Source of the DNA: Symsagittifera roscoffensis
Lineage: Eukaryota; Xenacoelomorpha; Acoela; Convolutidae
Direction: 5' to 3'
DNA length: 64,000 nt
Assembly (NCBI RefSeq): GCF_963678635.1
Contig: NC_087063.1
Location: forward strand, 38,330,759 to 38,394,758
Positions 40,064 to 50,492 of this stretch are shown piece after piece. The notes under the pieces were generated by a model, which did not search any database, had not been told where the DNA came from, and saw only the letters and a list, made by a program, of their open reading frames with translations. Made by a program: the position numbers and the translations under genes. How positions within the stretch are numbered: position 1 is the first letter of the stretch; each line of letters opens with the position of its first letter.

Positions 40064-42960
40064 TTTTGCTTCCCAAACGAAACTTGAAGTTAGTAGAAAA
40101 ACTATCATCAAAAACTATCAAGAAAATGGACATCATCGTTGTCACCGACCAAGATTTTGGTTATAACCGCGACGTTCAAAAAAAAGTACAGCAGATTGTG
40201 TCATCAATAGATCATAGTAAGTATACTGTCCATCACTTGTCAGAAAATGAATTACTAAAACAGCCATGGCAGAAAAACTCAAAATTAGTCGTGTTGACAT
40301 GTGCAAGCATGCCAAAAAGTGCTGAATCAGTTTTAATGGACTTCAAAAGCAGAGGTGGCGAAGTCTTAAACATCTATAAAGACGCGGTTTTCAGTCGAAC
40401 AACCCCAAGAGAACAACCGAATGAGACACAGTTTAGCCACAGCTTTCTGGAAGCTTTTGAGAATCTTGGTTTGTTGCCAAATTGTCAAGTCTCGTGTCCA
40501 AAACACACCAACGGAGTTTTAATGGGAACTCTTGATACTAATTTTGATACCATTCCAGCTGTGCTGAAAGCTAACAATAATTTTCAAATCACTCTTAGAA
40601 ACGAACAAGACATTAAAGAGTCTTCAAGTGAGCATTTGGTTTATCAAAATGCTACGAAGTGCTCTGAGTTCGACTACAACACATTTTGCGATAAATTTTC
40701 CTTCTTCTCTTCTTTATTATCTGCAGAGAATCAAGCTAATAAATTGATCCCACTAGTAATGCATACAAAAGTACTAGATTCGACCATGAATGTCACGCGT
40801 GCTTTTTGTCATGGGGACTTGCACAATGTTATCTGTGTCGCAGATGTGCAGTTACAAGGCAAAGGTCGCAGGTCAAATACTTGGATCAGTAACGAAGGAT
40901 GTGCTATGATGTCTTTCTCGCTAGGCCTTACAAGTGCAACTGACTCTGGAAAGAACAAACTGCTCACTGAATGTCCTTCTACAATACAAATTCTGGCTGC
41001 AATGGCCGTGGTACAAGGTATGCGTTCATTGGCCCCAAAAAATCTTCAACTACCAGTGCGCATCAAATGGCCAAATGACATATACGTTCAACGGGCCTTT
41101 CCCATGAAAATTGGGGGTGTACTAGTGAACGGAGAGTTTTGTGGCAGTGAGAGAGCCAAGTTTTTGGTGAGCGAATTTCTCATTAACTTGAAGTTTTCGA
41201 GGTAAAGTTTTTAATTCGACCGAATATTATCCAAGCTCCCTGTGATGTCCCTATTGTGGGACCCTTTGGAAAAATTTGTGGGACCTCTTTAGTGAGATGC
41301 TTATTCTCTAATTACCCCTGTTGATCATCTTGAACATATATCTCAGATCGGGTAATCACTCATGCGCGAAGGACTGAATACGCGAAAATTTGGTCAGCCA
41401 ATCTGAATTCAGTATTCATAAGTTTGCAAGAATCACTAATCAGACAGTTTAAAAGGCATTTGAGAATTTTCGCGCATGAGAGTAGCCACTATCTCAAATG
41501 ACAATTAAAATAAATCCCGAATTGTCGGAAAACTTACACTTGGGCACGTTGGTCTGGGGCAGAAGGTTACATGTCAGTATTTAGACAGCCGCGTATTCAT
41601 ACTGGTCAGTATTTAGACAAATACTGTTTCAACCAATCAGAATCGAGACAAAGAAGAAATTAATAAATAATTATTATTTATTTTGGATTATTTATGTTTT
41701 TTCTCGATTCTGATTGGTTGAAACAGTATTTGTCTAAATACTGACCAGTATGAATACGCGGCTGTCTAAATACTGGCCGCACTCCGGGGCAGAACAACTG
41801 TGCCGAAGCACAACAATGCCGCTGATAAAAAGTTGCTGACAGTGCCGAAATTTTCTTATCCAACTGTTTTAATTCATCCCAAATTACTGACATGTAATTC
41901 AATTCAAATGGACGTAATAAATATTTCTGAACAAACAATTAACTCAGCTAATTGTCACTTTTACTTCTCGGTTTCGCTCCAAAACAAAAAACGGGGGCGT
42001 TCAACAGTGCCGAAAAAGGCGGGAAAGTTTCAGAATAATTTCAACGCATTTTAAAGAGCGAAAAATTACTGACGCTAATTATCAAACAAAATCACTCCAA
42101 TTTCGGCGCCAAAATGTCTGCAACTGCAAATTAAACAATTATTTTGGCGCCAAAACGTCTAAATAGCAAATTTTCTCTCCTAAAATCTTTAAGTGCCACT
42201 TGAAATTGTAAACGTTCGCCGTTTAATTTTTGATTGCCGCACTTAATATGTGGAAATTTGTTCATATTTTCGGCTCTGTTGAACAAAGTTTTCATTTTCG
42301 GCACTGCTGAACAAAGTTTTCTTTTTCGGCACTGTTGTACTGCCCCCAAAAAACTATATTCACGCAAAATTGCCAACAATTTACAAACAAAACTCAAAAT
42401 TTTGATATAAAGTTTTGTATGCATGTTTAGTCTTTGATAATAGTCCCGGTGCTAGGAATTTTAGCAGACCGGTTTTTTAGCAGACTCAGAACAATTTGGG
42501 GATTGGGCTGAATCCCAACTTTGTTTAGATTGGCATTGGGCTGAATTTGGACAATGAAAAACCAACTGTCTCAATCAATCAAACACTAGCTGAGCTGGAC
42601 GCGCAGGCTGACAAAATAGGACGAGAGCAGCTATTGGCTTCCATCTACGCACATTTCCTAAGTTTAGTCAACTACGCAGAGAGATATGGCTTCGACTCAA
42701 ACATGATATCACAATACTGCTCCCTGTGGATTCACTCGGAGCAGAAGATTCACTTCTTCGAAAGAGACCAATCGGATGTGTGTACCGCCGAGGAACACTT
42801 AGTGAAGAGAGAGGGAGTGATCAAAACAGTAGATTCTCAAGGCTTCCTTATTGTAGAGACTGATACGACTAGCAAAGAGCTAATCAGTCTGCACCCCGAT
42901 GGAAACAGTTTCGACCTCACCCAGAATCTGGTCTATCCTGTAGCTCGAAAGTTCAAATAG
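40048..42960 (+). CDS. HLCS: Biotin-protein ligase (holocarboxylase synthetase), two exons
   Basis: Exon 1 is 40048-41166 and exon 2 is 42529-42960. The join is in phase 0, with donor GTGAGC at 41167 and acceptor TTGTTTAG ending at 42528. The product is 516 residues, or 490 from the ATG at 40126, which I favour because a splice acceptor ends at 40063. The N-terminal part resembles the BPL_N region. The catalytic BPL/LplA domain carries GKGRR at ~271-275 (the biotinyl-AMP loop, usually GRGRR), KWPND at 340-344 and 'KIGGVLV' after it. Exon 2 opens with 'IGIGLNL' (usually GCGLNV) and ends with the C-terminal 'HPDGNSFD' domain. It attaches biotin to carboxylases. It is shorter than human HLCS (726 residues). 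Confidence 0.93.
41575..41775. repeat. Perfect 74-bp inverted repeat (foldback/MITE-like) in HLCS intron
   Basis: Arms 41575-41648 and 41702-41775 are exact reverse complements over 74 bases, with a 53-bp AT-rich spacer. The arms begin CAGTATTTAGACA, and this motif recurs inside each arm. A 9-bp direct repeat GGGGCAGAA flanks it at 41556 and 41786, ten bases outside each arm. Confidence 0.9.
41786..42347. mobile_element. Non-autonomous TIR element (MITE-like) in HLCS intron
   Basis: The left end GGGGCAGaACAAC.GTGCCGAA (41786-41806) is an imperfect inverted match to the right end (42325-42347). The core AACAGTGCCGAA recurs inside in both orientations (near 42005, 42265 and 42300). No coding capacity and no clear target duplication. 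Confidence 0.6.
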
Positions 42961-43131
42961 ACGAATGATATGATTGAGATAATTTTATTTTCATATATGT
43001 GGAAACCTTGTTTTCACATTTAATTAGCTTATAACTCATTAACTTTTGTTTCTGTTTTGACTGACTTTGGATGGGGGAAGTGTTTTTTTACTTTCAAGAG
43101 TTGGTAATATTGAGAATGTGCTGGCTTTCAG

Positions 43132-43140
43132 GTCATTGAA
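43132..43140 (+). promoter_or_regulatory. SNRPD2 5'UTR after 3' splice site
   Basis: CTTTCAG ends at 43131, nine bases before the ATG, leaving an extremely short 5'UTR. Confidence 0.5.
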
Positions 43141-43506
43141 ATGACTACAAGTTTGGCTAAAGTTCCCAAGAGCGAGTTGACCTCGGATGAACTGGCAAAA
43201 AGGGAAGAGGAGGAGTTCAATACTGGTCCCCTTTCAGTCCTCACGCAGAGTGTGAAGAACAACACTCAGGTGCTGATCAATTGTAGGAACAATAAAAAGT
43301 TACTTGCTAGAGTCAAGGCATTCGACAGGCACTGCAATCTAGTGCTGGAGAATGTCAAAGAGATCTGGGTTGAGACTCCGAAGAGTGGAAAGGGCAAGAA
43401 GAAGGCCAGACCAGTCACAAAGGACAGATTTATCTCCAAAATGTTTCTAAGAGGAGACGGCATCATAATTATCCTCAAAAACCCAAATGCTGCTCCAGCC
43501 TCCTAG
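43141..43506 (+). CDS. SNRPD2: Small nuclear ribonucleoprotein Sm D2
   Basis: 121 residues in one exon, about the human length (118). The Sm1 motif runs from '[23 protein letters not shown]', and the Sm2 motif from '[19 protein letters not shown]'. The D2-specific N-terminal helix '[15 protein letters not shown]' is nearly identical to human. Sm D2 pairs with D1 in the heptameric Sm ring around U1, U2, U4 and U5 snRNAs. The '[14 protein letters not shown]' linker between the motifs matches the family. The gene starts 180 bp after the HLCS stop. Confidence 0.98.
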   Translation: MTTSLAKVPKSELTSDELAKREEEEFNTGPLSVLTQSVKNNTQVLINCRNNKKLLARVKAFDRHCNLVLENVKEIWVETPKSGKGKKKARPVTKDRFISKMFLRGDGIIIILKNPNAAPAS

Positions 43507-43802
43507 ATCTGCGTTTTCTATTCGGTTCTTCGATTCCCAATCGAATGAAGTTGATCCATGTCACGAGTTATTGATATTAAGAGAGCGATATTTGATTTTA
43601 TTTAAGTTAAATGTCTCTGTGTGAACAGTTGAGTTTTGTTCGTTTTTTGAATTTACTTTGCAATATTCATTACACTTGCGTTGCTATAATCACCAAGATC
43701 CTTTTTGTTTGAACGGTGTCAATGCTTTCATATTCATTGCTGATTTACATTTCAACATAGAAACTTTTTTTTAGATATCTGTGAACTTTAAGAGGCTCTA
43801 AA

Positions 43803-44345
43803 ATGAAATTCGGAGGCATTTTCAAGGAATACGAGGTAGTCGGACGAGTCGCTCCAACTGAAAAGAAACCCGACTCCAAGATATACAAGATGAAAATATT
43901 CGCGCCCAATGCTGTTGTTGCCAAGTCCAAGTACTGGTACTTCATCAGTAAGCTGGTCAAAGCCAAGAGGGCCAACGGAGAAATTCTGCAATGTAAACGG
44001 ATTCGGGAGTCCAAGTTCCATACTGTGAAGAATATCGGCATATGGCTGAGATATGATTCGAGAAGTGGAACCCACAACATGTACCGCGAATACAGGGACC
44101 AGACTCCCGCTGGAGCCGTTACTAAGTGCTACCGAGACATGGGATCCAGGCATCGAGCCAGGGCACATAGCATCCAGATAATCCGAGTGAAGAAGATTGA
44201 AGCGAAGGATGCGAAGAGGCCCAACATCACTCAGTTCCACGACTCCAAGATCAAGTTCCCTCTGTTGCATAATGTGGGACACCTGAAGTTACTGCCTATG
44301 TTCACCAGGAACCGACCCAGCACACTCATGCACGCCATTCGATAA
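43803..44345 (+). CDS. RPL18A: 60S ribosomal protein L18a (eL20)
   Basis: 180 residues in one exon, human 176. Signature blocks are 'FAPN.VVAKS..WYF', the '[20 protein letters not shown]' block, '[18 protein letters not shown]' and '[11 protein letters not shown]'. It is a component of the large ribosomal subunit. A T-rich acceptor (TTTTTTTTAG ending at 43774) lies 28 bases upstream of the ATG. The gene is 296 bp after SNRPD2. Confidence 0.98.
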   Translation: MKFGGIFKEYEVVGRVAPTEKKPDSKIYKMKIFAPNAVVAKSKYWYFISKLVKAKRANGEILQCKRIRESKFHTVKNIGIWLRYDSRSGTHNMYREYRDQTPAGAVTKCYRDMGSRHRARAHSIQIIRVKKIEAKDAKRPNITQFHDSKIKFPLLHNVGHLKLLPMFTRNRPSTLMHAIR

Positions 44346-45252
44346 AGTGCTAGTCTGTCATTGAAAAGTTTAGTCTGCATAAGCTGTGTTCTTATTCAAC
44401 TTTTCAATTGAACGATCTGGTCGATATGTTTTAAAAGAGAGCTAGGGTTTTAATTAGGCCATGAGAAATAGTTTCAAGTAGGCGTGGTTTTCATTAGTCT
44501 TATTTGCCTTTTCTCCCATGTTATACTGAATTTGCTTCTCATTTTAATTTATTTAAATGCTATTTGACGCCCTGCGGTTAAATTTGGTCGTTTACAGGGA
44601 TTGCGAACATGAATTTTAAGTGGGTGAAGCAAAACGGAATGGCTCACGAGTTTTTTCTCGTTAAAACATTTCGCGGAAGGGTGTAATTTTCAAACGCGCC
44701 TAATGCTGTCAAACGGTATGCAGTTGCGATTAAATACAATATTGCAGCGGATTACATCAGACGTTATAGGATGGTGATAGAGCCAAACAAGAGCTGATCT
44801 TTACGCAAGTAGTTCAGATTGTTCTGAACACAGTTAACATTGCAAAAAAAATCATTGAAAAAAAGGTCATTCTTTATAGGGAATGGGCGCGTGAATATTT
44901 AGTTGAAGCAAAATGAGAAGTGTCAATAAGTTTTATGTCCTTAAAATGGTTTGAGGATGATCGCGCATAGCAATTGTTGCCGCATATAGACTGCAGGCAA
45001 CTAGGATTTAATCTCATTGCAGTGCAATGAATAAGATGTGGGATGATAAAATGGAGCGAAACAAGAGTATCTGGTTGCCGCGCAGTTGGCACAGAACATT
45101 TCCACTCCATTTGTCATCGCAAATGATAATGATAGTTTTTACTGAAATAAAAGTCATTCTTAAGCGAATATAACTCCTTCACAGAAACCCGATGAATAAA
45201 AATGACATATAAAAGCAAGAGTATGACATGTTTTTACCGCCGGTTGAATAAC
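44346..45252. other. Intergenic, no gene seen
   Basis: About 900 bp between RPL18A and a MITE. There are no coding frames with recognisable similarity. It ends in the 8-bp TGAATAAC target duplication of the MITE. Confidence 0.6.
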
Positions 45253-45650
45253 CAGTAGCGGATTTAGGGGGAGGGGGGCGGACGCCCCCCTCAGAGATTC
45301 GACCCAAAGGGCTATTTTCCCTTTTGTACTATTTTGAGATATCCATTTTTGGCTGACTGACCTTAAAACTTTTTTTAAGGCGCCTTCGGCGCCAATCTAT
45401 ACTACTTTTGAGGGGGGAGCGCGCCAAAAAAAACGCGAATTTTCGGTCGACATTTTCCAAAAAGTGCCTAAAAACGCTATTTTTGGCCAGTTTTTCAATA
45501 ATTTGCCTGCGGCGCAGAAATTTTGGCCAAAACAGGGTCTTTATACTGGCTTGGTGGAGCTCAGAAAAATAATTTGGTCGACCTAAAAAAAAAGGTCGAC
45601 AATTTTTTCGAAAATCCGCCCCCCTCGAGAAATTCGTTGATCCGCGCCTG
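45253..45650. mobile_element. hAT-type MITE with 8-bp target-site duplication
   Basis: 398 bp flanked by TGAATAAC at 45245-45252 and 45651-45658. The left end CAGTAGCGGAT and the right end ATCCGCGCCTG are imperfect terminal inverted repeats. Both ends carry a GAGGGGGGCGGA block inside. An 8-bp duplication and short TIRs starting CAG fit the hAT superfamily. No transposase is encoded. Confidence 0.88.
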
Positions 45651-45867
45651 TGAATAACTATGTTAAACCACTTTGAGTGGCGTCCTATGTTAAATAAATG
45701 AGAGATTCCTATGTTAAAGATTCGAGAGATTCCTATCTTAAATAAGTTTGAGTTTAGGCGTCCTTTTTAACAAGAAACCAGAATTTAGCCATATAGAAAA
45801 GGTTTAAAAAAGTAATTGAAAAGCATTTTTACATCCATTAAATGAGTGCATTTCATTTTCAGACAGA

Positions 45868-46152
45868 ATGCCGAAGGAAATCACCGAAATAAAGGAGTTT
45901 CTTCACCTGGCGCGGCGAAAAGACGCTAAGACGATTAAGATTAAGAAGACGATCGACACGCAGCGCATCAATGTGCCCAATGCGCCCAAAAAGGGAGGAG
46001 TAGCTGCGGCCATCACGAAGAAGAAGGTGAACTGCACCAAGTTCAAACTCAGGTGCTCCAAATATCTCTACACTCTCAAGGTGCACGACACGACCAAAGC
46101 GGACAAGCTGAGGAACAGCTTCCCGCCTGGCTTAAACGTCACCGAAGTCTGA
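45868..46152 (+). CDS. RPL38: 60S ribosomal protein L38 (eL38) with internal insertion
   Basis: 94 residues, where the family is about 70. The N-terminal '[13 protein letters not shown]' and the C-terminal '[15 protein letters not shown]...LPPGL'-like blocks match eL38. Between 'KIKK' and 'KFKLRC' is an extra segment of about 25 residues (28-52), rich in Lys, Ala and Gly. It has no GT...AG borders with a pyrimidine tract, so it looks genuinely coding. eL38 sits near expansion segments on the large subunit. A perfect TTTTCAG acceptor ends at 45862, five bases before the ATG. AATAAA lies at 46293-46298. Confidence 0.95.
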   Translation: MPKEITEIKEFLHLARRKDAKTIKIKKTIDTQRINVPNAPKKGGVAAAITKKKVNCTKFKLRCSKYLYTLKVHDTTKADKLRNSFPPGLNVTEV

Positions 46153-46292
46153 AAAAGAAGGCAATGGCAAATTAACAAAGATGATAGGAGATGATGAACG
46201 GCAGAAGTTGCTTGCTGACCTGCGGGTTCTGCTGTCAATCTTTCCTAGCAACCTTGAATTACGCTCGCTTAATTGAAAAGTTAAAGCTGTGT

Positions 46293-46298
46293 AATAAA
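46293..46298 (+). terminator. RPL38 polyadenylation signal
   Basis: AATAAA about 140 bases after the RPL38 stop, before the RPL13A acceptor at 46399. Confidence 0.6.
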
Positions 46299-46411
46299 GA
46301 ATTGACATCATGGTTTTTTAAATAGTTGTAAGCAGTCTGATTGATATGTGTGCTTTTGATGTGTAATTTTCACTCCAAAAATAGCTGAATGATTTTCAGA
46401 TTGCGATCAGA

Positions 46412-47191
46412 ATGAGAACTAAATTCGGTTATCAAGTGCGACAGGCTTCTGGTGGATTTAGGAAGATCTTGATCATCGACGGAAAAGGTCATCTGAAGGG
46501 ACGATTGGCAGCCATTGTGGCTAAGAAGCTACTGCAGGGACAGTCAATTGCAGTGGTAAGGTGTGAGGAGATCAATATGTCCGGCAGTCTGTACCGAAAG
46601 AAGCTTGAGTGGGCTGACTTCAAAAGGAAGCGCATGAACACTAACCCCAGTCGAGGCCCCTTCCACTTGAGGCACCCCAGTGACTTCTTTAAGCGAGTTG
46701 TGAGAGGCATGTTGCCACACAAGACCAAGAGAGGCTTCTACGCCTTGTCTAAACTAGAGACCTACGAAGGTATCCCACCCAAATACATCTGCAAACAGAG
46801 AGTAGTCGTGCCCAGGTGCATGACCGCCTTGAAACTGCAACCCGGCAGGAAGTTCTGCAAACTCGGAGATCTCTGCAGCGAGGTATTTTCAAAAAGCTTA
46901 CTAGCTTTGGTAAAAATTATGAACAAAATGAGCTACAGAATAAAATGTGATGAAAGAAAAACGAGTTGCGAGGTTGAAATTTGATGGGGTTATCATTTTT
47001 TTTTCATTGTTTAGGTTGGCTGGAGATTCAAGCAGGAGGTGGATGATCTTGAGGCGAAGCGGAAAGCGAGAGGAGCACTGTACTACAAGATGAAACTGGA
47101 GAGGGCGGAGAAGAGGAAGAAGGCAGTAGAGGCTGCAAAGAAAGAAACAGCTCAGTACGACAAGATCTTATCCACGTTCGGAATGCTCTAG
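46412..47191 (+). CDS. RPL13A: 60S ribosomal protein L13a (uL13), two exons
   Basis: Exon 1 is 46412-46882 and exon 2 is 47015-47191, joined in phase 0 across a 132-bp intron (GTATTT...TTGTTTAG). The product is 215 residues. Family blocks are 'IIDGKGHLKGRLAAIVAK', 'RKRMNTNPSRGPFH', 'RGMLPHKTKRG', then the exon junction at 'SEV/GWRF', which corresponds to human 'HEVGWKY'. The N-terminus is about 13 residues longer than in human. The C-terminal helix is Lys/Glu-rich as usual. The acceptor TTTTCAG ends at 46399, 12 bases before the ATG. uL13 is a large-subunit protein, and in vertebrates it is also part of the GAIT complex. Confidence 0.95.
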
Positions 47192-48137
47192 ATCAAATGC
47201 CGCGACACGCAATGTTTTCACTGACTCTTACAGAGTGAACTCAATCGTTCAATTGTATTCAAGTGAAAAGTGAAGCAATTTACGTGTTTGAGTTGAAATC
47301 TTTTCCGCATTTGTTTTCCTAACTTTAAGGTGATTGTAACCCGATAAGCCGTTCATCTCCACAAAAGTCCAGTAAAAGGTAGTTTCATTGCTATGTTGAT
47401 CTGAGACGTCCAAGTATCTTTTTAACACCAGATTTTAGACACGTTTAGCTCTGGTGATAAATGATGGAGCTAGTAGAACGAAGATTTGGACAATCGACTC
47501 AAGCCACTTATTAGCTTAATTTCAACCTCCCCCATATACCTGCGAAAACAGCTCTTAACTTTTAAAACTTTATAATACTCTTAGTCACCATTCAGACAAA
47601 AAAAGTCACTCTGACCGATAAGGATAAAGACTTGACTATATTTTTCCAAAGAAATTGATATTAAATGCTAATTAATGGAGTGGTTTATTAGGAGTCAATG
47701 AACATAGTGAAAGTTTTTATATAGTTTTTGATAAAAGTAAGGCAAACTCCAAGATTGAACGGCAGAAATGTAAAGTTAACCACAACGTGACTGACTTCAA
47801 TTTTGAGCAGAATTTGGATTCAGTGATTTTGCAGCGAAACTTTTTTTTACCTATTGGTCCAGTTTTCTTGAATTGAGTTACGTAAAGGGTCAACCATGAG
47901 TTTTTATTTGCAACTCGAAAAAAAAACATATCAACATTACGAGGCCAAACTGTGCACTTGATAAGCGCACAACTTTGTGTCTGTATAATCCTTGATTCAA
48001 GAAACTAATCTTTAAACGAATTCCCATGGTAAGTGGATTCCACTTACAACATTTTTGTGGATTCCTCGTACAAATAACTATAACGTAATTTTTGTCGACA
48101 CATTTGTTTTGTCGCGGAAGAATATAGCTAGTAGTTC

Positions 48138-48241
48138 TGGATTCCGCAACTGTAAGCGGGTTCCGCAAATGTATATAGATTCCGCAAACTGTAATTAGAA
48201 TCCGCAAATGTAGGTGCAATCCACAAACTGAAAGTGGACTC
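48138..48241. repeat. Tandem repeat, ~20 bp x 5
   Basis: Five imperfect units around (A/G)TTCCGCAAATGTA, with differing linkers. Confidence 0.7.
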
Positions 48242-48784
48242 CGAATTTTTTTATTACTGAACTTGCATGTGAACAATTAAAAGCTAGAGCTGGAATCTTA
48301 TCTTTAACAATGAGGAATATAGAAGAAAGGACTCAACCATTGTCAGCTGAATTCAGGAACAAAACTTAAAACATTGGTTAACTAAGTAGGTGGATGTCAT
48401 CTTTAGGATACATATGCAATCAAAAAAATTTTGGGATCATGGTTTTTTAAACACAACCCGAATAAATTTTAAATTTGGAGTCATTGGTTTGAGAGTGTTT
48501 AGAAACACAACGTCTGATAATTTGAAAACTCAAAATTTTAAAATAATCATCACTGAAAAAATCTGCCAAAAATTAAAACTTTGTTACTTTTGTTATATCA
48601 TTTGTGAAAGACATCTAGAAGAGAATTCAGGTCGTTTATCATGCATTGAAAATGTAAGACCGTCCAACCTTAGGTACTTTGAGTAACCAAGGTCTTTGTC
48701 AATTGTGCTCGGTTGCAAACAAAACCCAAAATTTTTCAGAAAAAAAATAAGAAACGAAAAACAACTTTTTGGTTGATGGAGAAA

Positions 48785-48905
48785 TACCTATCATACAATT
48801 TTCATTTATGGGAAAATGCTTGCCATACAATTTTCTGTACGTATGGAATTGTATGAAATTGTATGAACAGAAATTTCCCATTTATGAGAATTGTATGATA
48901 AGCAC
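48785..48905. repeat. Dispersed palindromic repeat copy
   Basis: Contains ATCATACAATTTTCAT and its reverse complement-like GAATTGTATGATAAGCA. This is the same family as the cluster at 55798-56470. Confidence 0.6.
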
Positions 48906-50492
48906 TTTTGGTCAACCCAGGTCATCAGCGCATGAATCAGCTACGCTTCTAAATTTTCAAATTTGAACAGCATTTGGTGTACATTGCTAAAACTTTTGAC
49001 GTGCAATCGGATTTTCAAGTCATTTTCAAATCAAATGATAGCTTTTTTCATTTCGGGATTTTTTTAATGGAAACGTTTGCAAAGTCTATCGGCGTATAGA
49101 AACCAAACCTCTTATTACAACTACTAAGTTGCAAACAACATTGTAATTGGAGCCTTCAACACGACTGAAACCAGCGGTTCGTATGTTCACTTTAGTGGAC
49201 AGCTCGAAAATAGCAGTTACAAGCTAATGAATTCGCAATAACTCATAGACTAGGAAACTGTATAGATTATTGCTTAATTTGAAATGAGATGAGTTTTAGT
49301 TTTGCTCAATTTGCGTTTTACTACACGGATCACGACTATTTGATGATAAAGATTTCCTTTTGAATTTTTTATTGATTTTTTGCATGATGGTTTTCATAAT
49401 AATGAAAACTTCGCTAAAGCTATATACCTTTTTTGTTTTTGTGTTTTTATATAGTTTCGGTATTTTTTTGCTTAAGCCAAAAGAACACATAGAGAGAAAA
49501 AACTCAGTGGTTTTTTTTTAATTTGATAGCTACATCATGAATGGAAGTTCTTTTTTTATTGTTTGTTTCAGAATTTTTTATAAAAAAACAAACAGTACTA
49601 ATATATGCCACTTATTACTTATTTTCTAAACTTGTTACTGTTCCCCTCCTCTCCTAAGACATGACCTAACTTTCAACGAAAACGTATTTTTTTAAAATTT
49701 GGGGTCGCAACCTTCTGTGGTACATGCAACGCAACTGGTTATTCTTGATTTTTTTGGATTTGTCGTTTCATCTGCAAGTGATGATATTTTTTCAGTTTCG
49801 TATCAGAAATGGTGGGGAACTTTTTGCCTTTCTGTTAAATTTGGTATTCTATGAAATCAACTTTACTTTGAAGTCAAATTTTTTTTCCGTTGCTAGAAAT
49901 GAGACAAATATGGTTACAAAATATTTCGAACACTACCTTGATTTATTGAAAATCATATATCCTTTTTAATGAAAGAGCCAATTAGTTTTATAACACCGAC
50001 AAAACGCGCGTGAAGGCAATAATTGCTACTGAACATAGTAAATGCAAATGAGACTCCTAAAATGTTTGAAAAGCTCAAGTTTTCTACTGCCCGAAGTACA
50101 ATATGAAGGATTTTTTCAAAGCCGGTTTACTATCACTAAGAAATGCAGAATACAATAAAATGGGGCCGGCCACAGAAAGGCAAATTCATGTGAAATGGCC
50201 TAAATCAGTCTCTTTTCTCTGTTCAACCACAAAATTTTGGTTGTCAAAAATTGTTCTGCGCCAACAATTATTTCGAATTTGATCAGGGTATAAAAAATAA
50301 GTCACTTAATTTTCACACTTTCTCAAAATTGTAGAGCAAAATAAACCCATATTTGAGGGGGGAGAGGGTATATTCTCGCTATGACAAGCTTCATTAAATG
50401 GAAGATACTTCGTCCGCACACCAATGGCAGAAAATGTGAAGAACGTTTTTTTTCAATTTCAGCACAAGCAAATAAATCATATGGTTTATGGT

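Larger units (their letters stand above)
47192..50492. other. AT-rich stretch without a recognisable gene
   Basis: 3.3 kb downstream of RPL13A with only short, unsupported frames. It contains a small tandem repeat (48138-48241) and a dispersed ATCATACAATTTTCAT-type inverted motif (48785-48905). Long T-runs are frequent. Confidence 0.6.

Noticed and set aside
40048-41205. HLCS as a truncated pseudogene ending at 41205
   Set aside because: A clean donor at 41167 and an acceptor at 42528 join in phase to an exon with the missing C-terminal domain.
45949-46023. Retained mini-intron in RPL38
   Set aside because: There is no GT...AG pair with a pyrimidine tract, and the segment is in frame, without stops and GC-rich like the exon.
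46883-46984. Extra C-terminal tail on RPL13A in the first open frame
   Set aside because: It is intron read-through. The GT at 46883 and AG at 47014 restore the conserved 'EVGW' junction.
46883-47014. Box C/D snoRNA in the RPL13A intron, as in vertebrates
   Set aside because: GTGATGA at 46947 resembles a C box, but there is no CTGA D box at suitable distance and no terminal stem.
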